From assembly GCA_002410755.1 (NCBI GenBank), contig DHOL01000081.1, positions 1 to 7,486 on the forward strand: a stretch of 7,486 nucleotides of DNA, read 5' to 3'. The stretch is from Ruminococcaceae bacterium UBA5391. GTDB taxonomy: Bacteria > Bacillota > Clostridia > Oscillospirales > Acutalibacteraceae. Positions 6,718 to 7,486 of this stretch are shown one piece after another. The notes under the pieces are model-generated. The model saw only the letters and a list, made by a program, of their open reading frames with translations, had not been told where the DNA came from and searched no databases. How positions within the stretch are numbered: position 1 is the stretch's first letter; each line of letters starts with the position of its first letter. A program made the position numbers and the translations under genes.

Positions 6718-7476
6718 ATGAAGCAAATAATTAGCGGTGAAAATATTGTAAAATCTTACGGCATGGGCGATGAAAAGCGCAATGTACTAGATGGAGTGAC
6801 CGCCGAAATAAACGAAGGGGAATTCGTGGTGGTGATGGGGCCTTCGGGTTCTGGGAAATCAACGCTGCTGTTTGCCTTAAGTGGGATGGATCGTGTCGAC
6901 AGCGGGAAGGTTTCTTTCGATGGCAAAGATTTATCGGCATACCAAGAAAACGAGCTTGCCGACCTACGCAGAACGCAGATGGGCTTTGTGTTTCAGCAAC
7001 CGACCATGCTTCACAATCTAAACATACTTGACAACATTATTCTGCCTTCCATGCGAGACAGCAGAAAAAGTGTTAGTAAAATAACAGAAAAAGCAATAGG
7101 TCTTATGAAAAAAATGGGCATTGCGGAGCTTGCAAAGCGCGACATCACACAGGTTTCCGGCGGACAGCTCCAGCGTGCAGGGATATGCCGGGCGTTGATG
7201 GCGAACCCCAAAATTATTTTCGGTGACGAGCCAACAGGCGCGCTCAACTCAAAAGCAGCCGAAGAAGTAATGGACATCCTTGTAGAAATTAATGCGGACG
7301 GAACAGCAGTATTGCTGGTAACCCACGATGCAAAAATTGCGGCACGGGCGGAGCGCATTCTGTTTATATGTGATGGGAAAATCGTGAGCGAAATGCTGCT
7401 TGGAAAATCGAAAAGCACAGATATTGAAGACAGAGCGGAAAAGGTTGTGGCAAAGATGCAAGAGATTGGGATATGA
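6718..7476 (+). CDS. ABC transporter ATPase, LolD/MacB/BceA type
   Basis: This 252-residue nucleotide-binding protein has all the main ABC motifs in order: Walker A GPSGSGKST (41-49), Q-loop with Gln93 (FVFQQPT), signature VSGGQ (146-150), Walker B ending IIFGDE with catalytic Glu171, and the switch His203 (VTHD). The segment after Walker B reads PTGALNS, so the usual D-loop Asp is Asn177. A helical tail of about 22 residues (from about 231, ending AKMQEIGI) resembles the C-terminal extension of Bce-like ATPases in Firmicutes. It belongs with the FtsX-type permease immediately upstream: AAAGGAG (6705-6711), inside the permease gene's last codons, is its ribosome binding site, 6 nt before ATG. 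It should bind at the cytoplasmic face of the permease as a dimer and power it by ATP hydrolysis. The gene appears complete. Confidence 0.95.
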   Translation: MKQIISGENIVKSYGMGDEKRNVLDGVTAEINEGEFVVVMGPSGSGKSTLLFALSGMDRVDSGKVSFDGKDLSAYQENELADLRRTQMGFVFQQPTMLHNLNILDNIILPSMRDSRKSVSKITEKAIGLMKKMGIAELAKRDITQVSGGQLQRAGICRALMANPKIIFGDEPTGALNSKAAEEVMDILVEINADGTAVLLVTHDAKIAARAERILFICDGKIVSEMLLGKSKSTDIEDRAEKVVAKMQEIGI

Positions 7477-7486
7477 GTGGTACCGT
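7473..7486 (+). CDS. Possible start of a further gene (3' partial, very short)
   Basis: An ATG at 7473 overlaps the ATPase stop codon as ATGA, the same arrangement as between the MFS and permease genes. Only four codons (M S G T) are visible before the window ends. Upstream there is only a weak purine-rich stretch (AGAG at 7461-7464, GGG at 7468-7470). The overlap may be coincidence; nothing can be said about a product. Confidence 0.15.

Noticed and set aside
6429..6734. 101-residue plus-strand frame overlapping the end of the permease and start of the ATPase
   Set aside because: Out of frame with two genes that both have clear family motifs. Its product is Tyr/Arg/Cys-rich and not protein-like, and it lacks its own ribosome binding site.
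1..7486. Insertion sequences, transposase, integrase or phage genes
   Set aside because: All substantial coding capacity is accounted for by the five genes listed. No transposase motifs or terminal inverted repeats bounding a unit were seen.

Overview
The window looks like chromosomal DNA of a Gram-positive bacterium of the Bacillota, most likely a clostridial lineage. The reasons are a cell-wall sorting signal (IPQTG, hydrophobic helix, basic tail), strong GGAGG/AAAGGAG-type ribosome binding sites with 6-nt spacing, ATG starts, and a Firmicutes-style FtsX-permease plus ATPase pair. No species can be named from the sequence.

Layout: (1) positions 2-2272 hold the C-terminal 756 residues of a large secreted, sortase-anchored surface protein. 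Its start lies upstream of the window. It shows a Gly/Thr/Asn-rich beta-structured segment, several Ig-like modules (two of them near-identical tandem copies), a C-terminal beta-rich module and the wall anchor. (2) Positions 2273-2517 are non-coding. They contain a strong hairpin ending the surface-protein transcript, an AT-rich stretch, and then a promoter (TTGACA) with a perfect 6+6 palindrome just downstream. (3) Positions 2518-7476 are one tightly packed four-gene operon on the + strand: a TetR-family regulator, a 12-helix MFS exporter, a 772-residue double-FtsX-domain ABC permease and its ATPase. Gaps are 13 nt, -4 nt (ATGA overlap) and 3 nt, each with its own Shine-Dalgarno sequence.

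How the genes probably work together: the TetR protein is expected to bind the palindrome at its own transcription start and repress the whole operon until a small molecule or peptide is bound. Two mechanistically different transport machines, a proton-driven MFS antiporter and an ATP-driven MacB/Bce-like (type VII) ABC system, would then be made together. The simplest reading is an inducible efflux or envelope-defence cassette against a toxic amphiphile or antimicrobial; the substrate cannot be read from the sequence. The ATGA at the end of the ATPase gene leaves open that a further gene follows.

The surface-protein gene is visibly richer in G+C than the operon and is separated from it by a terminator, so I see no evidence that they function together. 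Nothing here is clearly a new system. The most unusual points are the MFS plus FtsX-ABC combination under one operator, the nested inverted repeats at its promoter, and the competing hairpins after the surface-protein gene.
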